Source: Chryseobacterium lathyri (lineage in GTDB: Bacteria > Bacteroidota > Bacteroidia > Flavobacteriales > Weeksellaceae). From it: a stretch of 34,915 nucleotides of DNA. The notes beneath the pieces are model-generated. The model ran no database searches. It worked only from the letters and a program-made list of their open reading frames with translations, and was not told the origin of the DNA. Positions 1 through 6,998 of the stretch are shown piece by piece. The position numbers and the translations under genes are program-made. The stretch is taken from positions 1-34,915 of the forward strand of contig NZ_QNFY01000023.1 of NCBI RefSeq assembly GCF_003290185.1, read 5' to 3'. Numbering within the stretch: position 1 is the stretch's first letter; each line of letters starts with the position of its first letter.

Positions 1-107
1 AGACTATGTAGAAATTACGAACTCCTAATGGAATCCTCTGAAAACATGGTCAAATTATCTGCTATAAAATTATTATTGAATAAAATTTAAACAGGCTCTA
101 AAACACA

Positions 108-1123
108 ATGAGAAAAAAAACATTATTTATGGTTTTATCCATAACCACATTAGTGGTTTCCTGCAAAAAATCTAATAAGACACCCCAGATTTCAAGTACC
201 TCTATAGAACAATTTGTAGATAAAAATACTACTTGGAGACATTTGGAAGATATTCAGAAAATTGCGGATAAAAATCAGAATCACAGGAGCATAGGAAGCT
301 CCGGAGGAATAGCTACTGCTAATTATATTGTTGGACAACTTGAATTATTGGGACTAAAACCCATCAAGTTACCTTTCGAAATTGAAGGGAGAAATAATAA
401 GAAAATCAAGGGGCAGAATATTGTAGTAGAAATTCTAGGAAAGAGTGATAAAGTGGTCATGTTCGGGGCACATTATGACTCTGTAGAAATAGGTCCGGGG
501 ATAAATGACAATGCTACCGGAGTTGCTATTTTACTGGAATTGGTTTCTGCTGCTAGAAAAATGAATATCCAACCTGAAAAAACAATACATATTGCTTTTT
601 GGGATGCTGAAGAAGAGGGTGTTTTAGGATCTGCTAGTTATATTAAACAACTTTCAGAACAGGAGAAAAAGAGAATTAACAGCTATATCAATGTGGATAT
701 GGTAGGGATCCGGAAATTCTTGTTTTGGATGGAGATGGAAGCAGCATTCAATAACTTAAGGATAACTTTAAGAACAGCGGCATGCCAGAGAAAGAAATCA
801 ATGCAATGTTAGAGGGTATGCCTAAGCCTCATCCGGGTTCTGCTGAATTAGAAAAGATTGTAGAAAATTATCTCAAGGGGCAAAATATCAAATATACAGA
901 TGATTTAATAACCTCTTTAAGTACGGATACCGCTCCTTTTTTCCAGTTGTCTCCAACTGTAGGTATTGTAATGACTCATGATATAGAAGAAGAAAATGGA
1001 GTTTTATTATTCGCTCCATGTTATCACCAAGCATGTGATAATATCAGTAATGTAGATAGAAAATCTTTTAATATCGCTTTAGGGCTTATTAGTCACCTTG
1101 CAGATAAGCTAGCCTTTAACTAA
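108..1123 (+). pseudogene. M28-family zinc peptidase lipoprotein, broken by a frameshift and a stop
   Basis: The first part opens with a lipoprotein signal (MRKKTLFMVLSITTLVVSC, lipobox Cys) and carries M28 aminopeptidase metal-site motifs: AHYDSV (His), GINDNATG (Asp), FWDAEEEG (Glu-Glu) and NVDMVG (Asp). Near 705-710 the reading frame is lost. The expected continuation, DPEILVLDGDGSSIQ, is in the +2 frame from 707, but there it meets a TAA at 752-754. It then runs open through NSGMPEKEIN to the stop at 1121-1123, including the last zinc ligand in CYHQACD. Two lesions (an indel and an in-frame stop) separate the fourth and fifth metal ligands, so no complete enzyme can be made. M28 enzymes are exported aminopeptidases. 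A sequencing error could explain one lesion, but less easily both. The product name is well supported; inactivation is fairly sure. Confidence 0.85.
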
Positions 1124-1426
1124 GACTTTGTATTGGAGTTGTTATATTTAACAAGACAGTATATTTATACTAGTTTTTTAATGATAACTATTATATTTGA
1201 AAAGCATAAATGAATCAATTTGTAGCAATTTTCAAGAGATAAATTAAGTTACCTTATTTTATCATTTGTTTAAAATATATTATCAATGCGGATTTAAGGA
1301 AAGAATTCGAACCCCTCACTGGTAACCACTATTTTGATCAAATTAATACAAAATGCTATAAAATATATTTTACAACATTTTTTCAATATTACCTCTAAAA
1401 TGTGATATTACATACCAAATTGGTAT
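1124..1426. other. Noncoding gap with a tRNA-3'-end-like scrap
   Basis: No gene is visible. Near 1301-1320 the text GAATTCGAACCCC resembles the reverse complement of a tRNA T-loop. It follows TTTAAGGAAA (1293-1302) and precedes GGTAACC (1321-1327). The same two words recur at 5293-5302 and 5315-5321. It may be a decayed attachment site for the neighbouring integrase. This is weak evidence. Confidence 0.35.
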
Positions 1427-2647
1427 TCAACTATTTGCTGCTAATAAACTTTTTAAAGAATTCATGTCTTCAGCTACTTTTTTATCCGAAATTTTAGCAT
1501 AATGCTGAGTTGTTTTAATACTTTTATGACCTAGCATTTTACTGACACTTTCCATAGATACATTATTTCCTAATGTTACTGTTGTGGCAAAGGTATGTCG
1601 GGCGACATGAAATGTAAGTTTTTTATTGATTTCACAATTATCGGCAATGGTTTTCAAATATTCATTGATTTTCTGATTGGTATAAACAGGCAGTAATTTA
1701 CCTGCTTCCAAAGCGAGAGGATGATTTTCATATTTTCGGATGATTTCTTCAGAAATAGGTAACAAAGGTATATTTGAAATAGTACTGGTCTTTTGTCGGT
1801 TGGTCATAATCCATAAGTTACCATCAATTCCTGTAGAAATATGATCTTTCGTTAAATTATAAATGTCAATGTATGCTAGGCCTGTATAACAACTAAAGAT
1901 GAAAATGTCTCGAACCAGATTTAATCCCTGACCTACAAAATCTTTACTCTGCATAGTTTTAATTTCCTCATCTGTAAGAAAATTTGCGGTAACCTCATTG
2001 AATTTTCCTTTATAATACATTACCAGATCTTTTTCAATCCAATTATTATGATAACATATTTTCAGAATCTTTGCCAGATTTTTGGTATGCTTAACTGTAG
2101 AATTATTATTACATTTTGCCACCGTTCTAAGAAAGAAATCAAAATCATTGAGGAATGCAGGTTCTATTTTTTTGATATTGATATCTGACTTTTTAAAAAA
2201 ATTCCATAAGAACTTTTTTAAATGAGATAAACAGGTTTTATAATTTTTGAGAGTAGCCAGTGCATATTCTTTTCCAATGAGTTTTTCCATTCTGTTGTTA
2301 TGTTCTTGAAAAATCGGGATTAAGTAGCGTTCGGTATCTTGCTTTCCTGTTAAAAGGTTTTTCACGTCAGTTGCATCAAAAGATTCGCTTGATAAAACAA
2401 GATTTCTTTCGATTTCAAGGATCTTTGATGATAGAACATCAAAATACTTGTTTATTGTGCGTGCCTCCTCAGAATTGCCTTTTAAACGGCTCATTTCCGG
2501 ACTCCATTTAGAAGCATCCACAGTTTTACCTGTTGAGAATTCAGCTCGTTTTCCATTAACTGTAATTCTTAAATAAACGGGTACACACAAATTACTTTTT
2601 GCTTTAGATTTTTTAGCATAGAATAATACTGAAATTTTAGTGTTCAT
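1427..2647 (-). CDS. Tyrosine site-specific integrase (Bacteroidota type)
   Basis: This 406-residue recombinase would cut and rejoin DNA at attachment sites. The N-terminus is an arm-binding segment (SVLFYAKKSKAKSNLCVPVY). A SAM-like core-binding domain follows at about 105-215, then the catalytic domain. Catalytic motifs seen are CYTGLAYIDIYNL (where many homologues also have Ala in place of the first Arg), HVARHTFAT (His-x-x-Arg), LGHKSIKTTQHYAKI (His and the Tyr nucleophile). The length is normal for the family. The gene starts about 250 bp from the 3' end of tRNA-Phe and reads away from it, the classical place for an integrase using that tRNA as attachment site. GGTnACC-type repeats lie between it and the tRNA. 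It appears intact. No excisionase or relaxase is beside it, so the element may be a remnant. Confidence 0.93.
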   Translation of the reverse strand: MNTKISVLFYAKKSKAKSNLCVPVYLRITVNGKRAEFSTGKTVDASKWSPEMSRLKGNSEEARTINKYFDVLSSKILEIERNLVLSSESFDATDVKNLLTGKQDTERYLIPIFQEHNNRMEKLIGKEYALATLKNYKTCLSHLKKFLWNFFKKSDINIKKIEPAFLNDFDFFLRTVAKCNNNSTVKHTKNLAKILKICYHNNWIEKDLVMYYKGKFNEVTANFLTDEEIKTMQSKDFVGQGLNLVRDIFIFSCYTGLAYIDIYNLTKDHISTGIDGNLWIMTNRQKTSTISNIPLLPISEEIIRKYENHPLALEAGKLLPVYTNQKINEYLKTIADNCEINKKLTFHVARHTFATTVTLGNNVSMESVSKMLGHKSIKTTQHYAKISDKKVAEDMNSLKSLLAANS

Positions 2648-2673
2648 GATTATTGATTTTAAAGGTTAAATTA

Positions 2674-2795
2674 CTTTTCGGTGACCCTTTAGTCAAGATG
2701 TTCAAATTTTGAACAGGCTTGCTTTGATAGTGGGACTTTCGGAGAAATTCGGTTACCTAAAAAATTAATATGCTCAGGTAACCGAAAAGGTCACC
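2674..2795. repeat. Cluster of GGTnACC repeats upstream of the integrase
   Basis: TTTTCGGTGACC lies at about 2675-2685. An 11-bp inverted repeat follows: TTCGGTTACCT (2748-2758) and AGGTAACCGAA (2776-2786), then AAGGTCACCTT (2787-2797). Four copies of a GGTnACC core in both orientations next to an integrase start suggest binding sites for the integrase or its partner. This is inference from position. Confidence 0.5.
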
Positions 2796-2897
2796 TTCAA
2801 TTTGAGAGAAAATGGTTTATTTTGATATACCATTTAAAAAAGAACCCCCTCAAATCATACAATTTGAGGGGGAGTGTTAGAAATTGTCTCATTTCTT

Positions 2898-2914
2898 GTG
2901 GTTTCTCCAGGAAT
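2898..2914. repeat. Putative attachment core, copy 1 (tRNA-Phe 3' end)
   Basis: GTGGTTTCTCCAGGAAT covers the tRNA 3' end (plus-strand text). The identical 17 bp occurs again at 5241-5257 in the same orientation. Tyrosine integrases commonly use tRNA 3' ends as att cores. Confidence 0.6.
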
Positions 2915-2971
2915 CGAACCAGGGACACATGGATTTTCAATCCATTGCTCTACCAACTGAGCTAAGAAACC
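2899..2971 (-). tRNA. tRNA-Phe (anticodon GAA)
   Basis: The reverse complement folds as a full cloverleaf of 73 nt: acceptor GGTTTCT/AGAAACC, D-arm GCTC/GAGC, anticodon stem ATGGA/TCCAT with loop TTGAAAA (anticodon GAA), T-stem CCTGG/CCTGG around a TTCGATT loop, discriminator A. CCA is not encoded. Its 3' end faces the integrase. The last 16 nt of the gene plus the next base are repeated at 5241-5257. Confidence 0.97.
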
Positions 2972-3108
2972 AATTGTTTCGTTGTTTAACGTGGGTGCAA
3001 AAATAGAACTTTTTGCAATATCGTGCAAGTTTTTTATAATTAATTTCAAAAGTATGGGTAAAGATATCTTTTGTGATTTGTATTTGCTTAAAAATCAATA
3101 CAGTCATT

Positions 3109-3498
3109 TTATAATCCTTTCTTTATTTTCTTGTGATCTTCGCCCCATATTTCCAATTGATCCAAAACAGGGATCAACTGTCGCCCGATTTCCGTTAATT
3201 CATATTCTACTCTTGGAGGAACTTCTGCATAGACCTTTTTTAGAACCAGCCTTTCTTCTTCCATTTTTTTGAGCTGCATGGTCAGCATTCTTTCACTGAT
3301 ATTTGGGATGCTGTTCTTGAGTTCAGAAAATCTCAGTTTTCCTGTTTTAAGGCAGTAGCAGATTGAAAGAATCCATCGGCCACTGATCAGGTTTACAGCA
3401 TATATCTCAGAACAGCTAAGCTCCAGACCTTTTTTATTTTCTTGATTGGTTGATGATTCTTTAATGCTCATACTTACTTTTTTGTTTGTTCCACACAA
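3109..3498 (-). CDS. HxlR-family winged-helix transcriptional regulator
   Basis: The protein is a small DNA-binding regulator. The HxlR signature is clear: a conserved Cys near the N-terminus (LELSCSEIYAVNLISGRW), then SGRWILSICYCLKTGKLRFSEL, IPNISERMLTMQLKKMEE and the wing PPRVEYELTEIGRQLIPVL. These regulators often sense electrophiles or oxidants through that Cys. The start may be Met10 (MSIKESS, at 3471) rather than Met1; both lie downstream of the promoter. It is divergent from the hydrolase gene at 3612, with 113 bp between them. By family habit it probably controls that pair and itself. Confidence 0.9.
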   Translation of the reverse strand: MCGTNKKVSMSIKESSTNQENKKGLELSCSEIYAVNLISGRWILSICYCLKTGKLRFSELKNSIPNISERMLTMQLKKMEEERLVLKKVYAEVPPRVEYELTEIGRQLIPVLDQLEIWGEDHKKIKKGL

Positions 3499-3541
3499 TT
3501 CATTGAGTGTTTGGAGACCCGATATTCATCATATAAATTTA

Positions 3542-3571
3542 CAAAAATAAAAAGATTGACAGTTGAGCCAA
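3542..3571 (-). promoter_or_regulatory. Flavobacterial-type promoter for the HxlR gene
   Basis: On the minus strand TTG (3571-3569) is followed after 19 bp by TATTTTTG (3549-3542). This matches the flavobacterial -33 TTG / -7 TAnnTTTG consensus with ideal spacing, about 45-70 bp ahead of the start codons. Confidence 0.6.
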
Positions 3572-3611
3572 AACTTAAAATTCGTTCATCCAAAGCACAT
3601 TACATAATACA

Positions 3612-4553
3612 ATGGATTTCAATAGAATTGATAAAGACCTGAAGAAAAGTATAGATAGTTTTCCGTTTTCATTGGAAATCAATCAAGCTGAATTTCTTAA
3701 TAACCCGGAAATCATTCAGAAAGAGAAAAAAATATGGGCAAAGAATAATCCTTTTAAGGGGCCTGATAAAATTAATGTGAAAGATATTTTCATAGAAAGC
3801 TCTTTTGATAATCATTCAATAAGACTTCATATCTATCAGCCGGAAGAATTTGATAAAAATAGAACTATCATTTATTTTCATGGAGGAGGATATGTCTTTG
3901 GCCTTCCGGAACAGGTAGATAACCAGATGTTTGAATTAGCAGAGCATCTTAATGCTACAATAATTTCGGTTGATTACAGGCTGTCTCCGCAATATAAATT
4001 CCCTGTTCCGGTACTGGACGGATTTGACTCGCTGGAGTGGACCATTGAACATGGTGCGGAACAGCTTGAAATCGATCCGAATCATATTGTTGTTTTTGGG
4101 GCAAGTGCCGGTGGGCATCTGGCTGCGGCTGTTACCCAGATGGCTAATGATAAAGGAATAAAAAATATAAACCATCAGTTTTTATTATATCCGGTGATTC
4201 ACAATAAGCTTAATACCTTTTCCATGAATGAATTTACAGATGCTCCTTTATGGAATAAAAAATATGCAGAAACCGCCTGGCTTCATTTTTTGGGAAATGA
4301 TAATAAGGATAAAAGTATAAAGTATGCAGATCTTACGAACTATAATGCCTTTCGCGATCTTCCAAGAACAACAATAGTAGCCTGTGAGCTGGATCCTTTA
4401 AGGGATGAAAATATAGAATTTTCACAACTTTTATATAGGGCAGGAGTCAAAACAGAGTTGTGGGTGATACCGGGAGCATTGCATGTATTTGATCTGTTTG
4501 ATTCTCCTTTAAACGACAGATATAAGGAATTCCTTTACAGCCGTATATTTTAA
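3612..4553 (+). CDS. Alpha/beta-hydrolase esterase (hormone-sensitive-lipase type)
   Basis: This 313-residue enzyme likely hydrolyses small carboxylic esters. The oxyanion motif HGGG is at 90-93 (IIYFHGGGYVFG). The nucleophile Ser165 is in VFGASAGGHLAA. Asp261 is in ACELDPLRDE and His291 in PGALHVFDLF. That completes the triad in the usual order and spacing. No signal peptide is seen, so it is cytoplasmic. It is followed after 20 bp by an isochorismatase-fold hydrolase, and the two look like one operon divergent from an HxlR regulator. A detoxification role is plausible, but the substrate cannot be read from the sequence. Confidence 0.92.
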   Translation: MDFNRIDKDLKKSIDSFPFSLEINQAEFLNNPEIIQKEKKIWAKNNPFKGPDKINVKDIFIESSFDNHSIRLHIYQPEEFDKNRTIIYFHGGGYVFGLPEQVDNQMFELAEHLNATIISVDYRLSPQYKFPVPVLDGFDSLEWTIEHGAEQLEIDPNHIVVFGASAGGHLAAAVTQMANDKGIKNINHQFLLYPVIHNKLNTFSMNEFTDAPLWNKKYAETAWLHFLGNDNKDKSIKYADLTNYNAFRDLPRTTIVACELDPLRDENIEFSQLLYRAGVKTELWVIPGALHVFDLFDSPLNDRYKEFLYSRIF

Positions 4554-4573
4554 TCATATTAAGAATAATATAA

Positions 4574-5143
4574 ATGATAAAGTTAAGAGATAAAAAACCA
4601 GCCCTGCTTCTGATTGATATTCAAAAAGGATTTTTGGCTGAAAAGTACTGGGGTGGAAACAGAAATAATAAAGATGCAGAAAAGATCAGTGGAATATTGC
4701 TGGAAAAAGGGAGAGAATTGGGACTCCCGGTTTTTCATGTCAGACAAAGCTCTGTGAATCCGGAATCTAAATTGCATGAATTGGACCCGGGTTTTCAGTT
4801 TAATGATCATGTTCTGCCTCAAAATAATGAACCTGTTATTACAAAAAATGTAAACAGTGCCTTTACCGGAACAGATTTAAAAGAAAAGCTGGACCAACAG
4901 AATATCAATACTTTAGTGATTGCAGGAATAACTACCAATCACTGTGTTTCAACGACGACAAGGATGGCTGGAAATTTCGGGTATGAAACATATGTAATTT
5001 CAGATGCAACAGCAGCATTTGACAGGGTAGGGATAAACGGCGAAAAATATGATGCCGAGCTGATCCATCTGACTGCCCTTGCCAATTTAAATGATGAATT
5101 TGCTTCCGTCTGGAATTCAGAAAAATTATTAAAAGAATTGTAG
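4574..5143 (+). CDS. Cysteine hydrolase, isochorismatase family
   Basis: The protein has 189 residues with an isochorismatase fold. The catalytic triad is visible: Asp15 in ALLLIDIQKGF, a Lys in VITKNVNSAFTGTDL, and Cys124 in TTNHCVSTTTRMAGNFGYET, preceded by the usual TNHC turn. Members hydrolyse amides such as nicotinamide, ureido compounds or isochorismate ethers. Which one is used here cannot be told. It lies 20 bp after the esterase and is followed by a terminator hairpin at 5211-5237, so the two genes form a closed operon. Confidence 0.92.
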   Translation: MIKLRDKKPALLLIDIQKGFLAEKYWGGNRNNKDAEKISGILLEKGRELGLPVFHVRQSSVNPESKLHELDPGFQFNDHVLPQNNEPVITKNVNSAFTGTDLKEKLDQQNINTLVIAGITTNHCVSTTTRMAGNFGYETYVISDATAAFDRVGINGEKYDAELIHLTALANLNDEFASVWNSEKLLKEL

Positions 5144-5210
5144 AATTAGCCAAAAATATTAGTGCTAATTTGTGTTTAAATATTTTTGAAAGCCTATCCA
5201 TAAAAACAAA

Positions 5211-5237
5211 AAAACCTCTAAATAAATTAGAGGTTTT
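5211..5237 (+). terminator. Hairpin terminator after the hydrolase operon
   Basis: AAAACCTCTAA (5211-5221) pairs perfectly with TTAGAGGTTTT (5227-5237) around a 5-nt loop. On the minus strand the stem runs into a long T tract (complement of 5204-5214), so it may act in both directions. Confidence 0.7.
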
Positions 5238-5240
5238 CAA

Positions 5241-5257
5241 GTGGTTTCTCCAGGAAT
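5241..5257. repeat. Putative attachment core, copy 2
   Basis: GTGGTTTCTCCAGGAAT is an exact copy of 2898-2914 but without the rest of the tRNA. It begins four bases after the terminator stem. It marks the left side of the A+T-rich island. Confidence 0.55.
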
Positions 5258-5310
5258 ATATGTTTTATTTCTTATAGCCTTGTAGTAAGGGGTTTAAGGA
5301 AATAGATTTC

Positions 5311-5325
5311 ATTAGGTAACCTAAT
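5311..5325. repeat. Interrupted palindrome ATTAGGT-A-ACCTAAT
   Basis: ATTAGGT and ACCTAAT flank a single base. The GGTAACC centre matches the motif near the integrase and at 1321-1327. It could be a regulator or recombination-protein site. Confidence 0.35.
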
Positions 5326-5445
5326 ATTCCACCGAGGAAATTTTAACAATTATTCTCAAATCGTATGATACGAATATAATAAATTTTAACTTGTCAACAA
5401 ATGTTAAAACAGGATATGTATTAATAATAAACTTCATTTATTTTT

Positions 5446-5883
5446 TTATGAAATGTTTTTATAATTAATCTTGTAAAAAAAAATATTCAAAATTAGTATA
5501 AGGATAGGGATTCTTATGTGACTTCCGTTATATATATCATTTTTCAAACTATTAATACAATATATATCCTGTATAAATAAAAAAAGGATAATAATAAAAA
5601 GTATGATATTATAAATTTTCGTTGGTCTAGTTATATTATTAGAATAAACAAAACATCCAATTATATTCATCAAATAGAAAATATATCCTATAATAGATGA
5701 ATAGAAAATATCTTTAATAGGATAATCTGAAACAATTTCAATCCAGGATAAATCCTCAGATCTAACTATTTTAAAGCTAAAAGTATTATTTGCTAACTGA
5801 AATTTTAACAGTATAAAATATGAGAATAGAAATCCCAGCCCTATTAATATTTTTGCAATTGTTCTATACTTTATGCTAATCAT
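5446..5883 (-). CDS. Small four-helix membrane protein of unknown function
   Basis: The protein has 145 residues and I do not recognise a family. Four hydrophobic segments are visible: IAKILIGLGFLFSYFILL, a stretch around IIGYIFYLMNIIGCFVY, NIILFIIILFLFIQDIY and IPILILILNIFFY. Few charged residues separate them. The start overlaps the end of the RNA ligase gene by 8 nt, so the two are surely co-transcribed. It may serve as a membrane anchor or an immunity-type protein for the neighbouring peptide system, but nothing in the sequence proves this. Confidence 0.75.
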   Translation of the reverse strand: MISIKYRTIAKILIGLGFLFSYFILLKFQLANNTFSFKIVRSEDLSWIEIVSDYPIKDIFYSSIIGYIFYLMNIIGCFVYSNNITRPTKIYNIILFIIILFLFIQDIYCINSLKNDIYNGSHIRIPILILILNIFFYKINYKNIS

Positions 5884-6964
5884 ATCGTTTTTTTAAGTTT
5901 AGTATTCTATTGTTCATAATATTTTCACTAGAAGACTTATATACTAAAGAATTTCTGATTAGTTTTTCTTCATTTAAAGGATAATTAATTTCTTGTGAAT
6001 TTTCTACAAAATTATTGTATTCATTTTCTAACCATTCTTCAATACCAAAGTATTTATAAGCGTTAGGAAAATCTTTGCTTATTTGTTCAGTAGTTTCCCC
6101 TGCTTTAAATCTTTCCCATATTTTAAAATTAGTAGCAATATTTGATTTAATTGATAATAATTCTTTTAACTTATCACCTATTAAATCCATGCTATGTTCT
6201 AAATGTATAAGTTTATTCATTAATGCATGAGCTTCTTTATACCAAGGGAATTTAATTTTTATCCTAAAATCATTTTCATAAACTATTACAAAGCCCTCAA
6301 GATTTTTTATATTTAAGCTTTCTAGTTCCTTCACGTTAGAAATATTTTTTAACTCCGAAGTCCAGTCTTTTGATATTTTAAATCCTACTTCTTCAAGCGG
6401 TAAACTGCTTCCTGTATTAGTATCAATTACACCAATCAAAATTAACTCTTCTTCATTTCCATAATCTATTAAGACTTGAGATTCAGGATATATAGCCTCA
6501 AAAATATATGTTCGATCTCTTTTTAGTTTCTTAAATAAATGAGAATATTTTGCGTGTAGAATTTCAGTAGCTCTTTTGGCTTTTACACTAGTGAAAGATC
6601 GCTGAGTAGCAAGATAAGGAACATCATCAATCCAATATAAAATTGTTAAAGTGCCATCTACCTTTTCGTATACCTTATAAGGGAGATTTGGTAACTTTAG
6701 AATCTGTCCTTCACTAAATAAAGCAGTATCTTCTGATAAATAAGTTCTAAAAGTAAAAAATTTTTCAAAAGACCGAGCATGAATTATTCCATTAGAATCA
6801 ACTATCAACCCCCTCATCATTTTCGTAGTGTCATTCCATACATTCTTTGGTTTTGAATATGGTCCAGAATGATATCCAAAAATATAAAGATCAGCAAGAG
6901 GGTGTTTTTCCTTTGTAAATAGCCCATCATCTACATACTGCTCAAAATCACTAAATTTCATCAT
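5876..6964 (-). CDS. T4 Rnl1-type RNA ligase
   Basis: This 362-residue nucleotidyltransferase would seal RNA ends through an enzyme-AMP intermediate. The adenylated lysine is Lys101 in EKVDGTLTILY (motif I, KxDG). Preceding are MMRGLIVDSNG and ARSFEKFFTF, as in Rnl1. Motif III is YIFEAIYP (about 152-159), motif IV LEGFVIVY (221-228) and motif V RIKIKFPWY (233-241). The length is close to T4 Rnl1 (374 residues), and a C-terminal helical region is present. It is divergent from the ABC exporter gene with only 34 bp between start codons, and is co-transcribed with a small membrane protein. Rnl1 enzymes repair cut tRNA anticodon loops in phage infection. The reason for one here is unknown. The family call is strong. 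Confidence 0.9.
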   Translation of the reverse strand: MMKFSDFEQYVDDGLFTKEKHPLADLYIFGYHSGPYSKPKNVWNDTTKMMRGLIVDSNGIIHARSFEKFFTFRTYLSEDTALFSEGQILKLPNLPYKVYEKVDGTLTILYWIDDVPYLATQRSFTSVKAKRATEILHAKYSHLFKKLKRDRTYIFEAIYPESQVLIDYGNEEELILIGVIDTNTGSSLPLEEVGFKISKDWTSELKNISNVKELESLNIKNLEGFVIVYENDFRIKIKFPWYKEAHALMNKLIHLEHSMDLIGDKLKELLSIKSNIATNFKIWERFKAGETTEQISKDFPNAYKYFGIEEWLENEYNNFVENSQEINYPLNEEKLIRNSLVYKSSSENIMNNRILNLKKRYD

Positions 6965-6972
6965 TTTTTATT

Positions 6973-6980
6973 TAAATTTG
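6973..6980 (+). promoter_or_regulatory. -7 promoter box for the ABC exporter gene
   Basis: TAAATTTG fits TAnnTTTG, 18 bp before the ATG at 6999. No clear TTG box lies at the right distance. The box overlaps the TTG at 6978, so that codon is unlikely to be the real start. Confidence 0.4.
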
Positions 6981-6998
6981 AATTTTCGAATTTACAAA

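Noticed and set aside
1291..1327. Second tRNA gene
   Set aside because: Only a T-loop-like piece is present; acceptor, D-arm and anticodon arm cannot be built.
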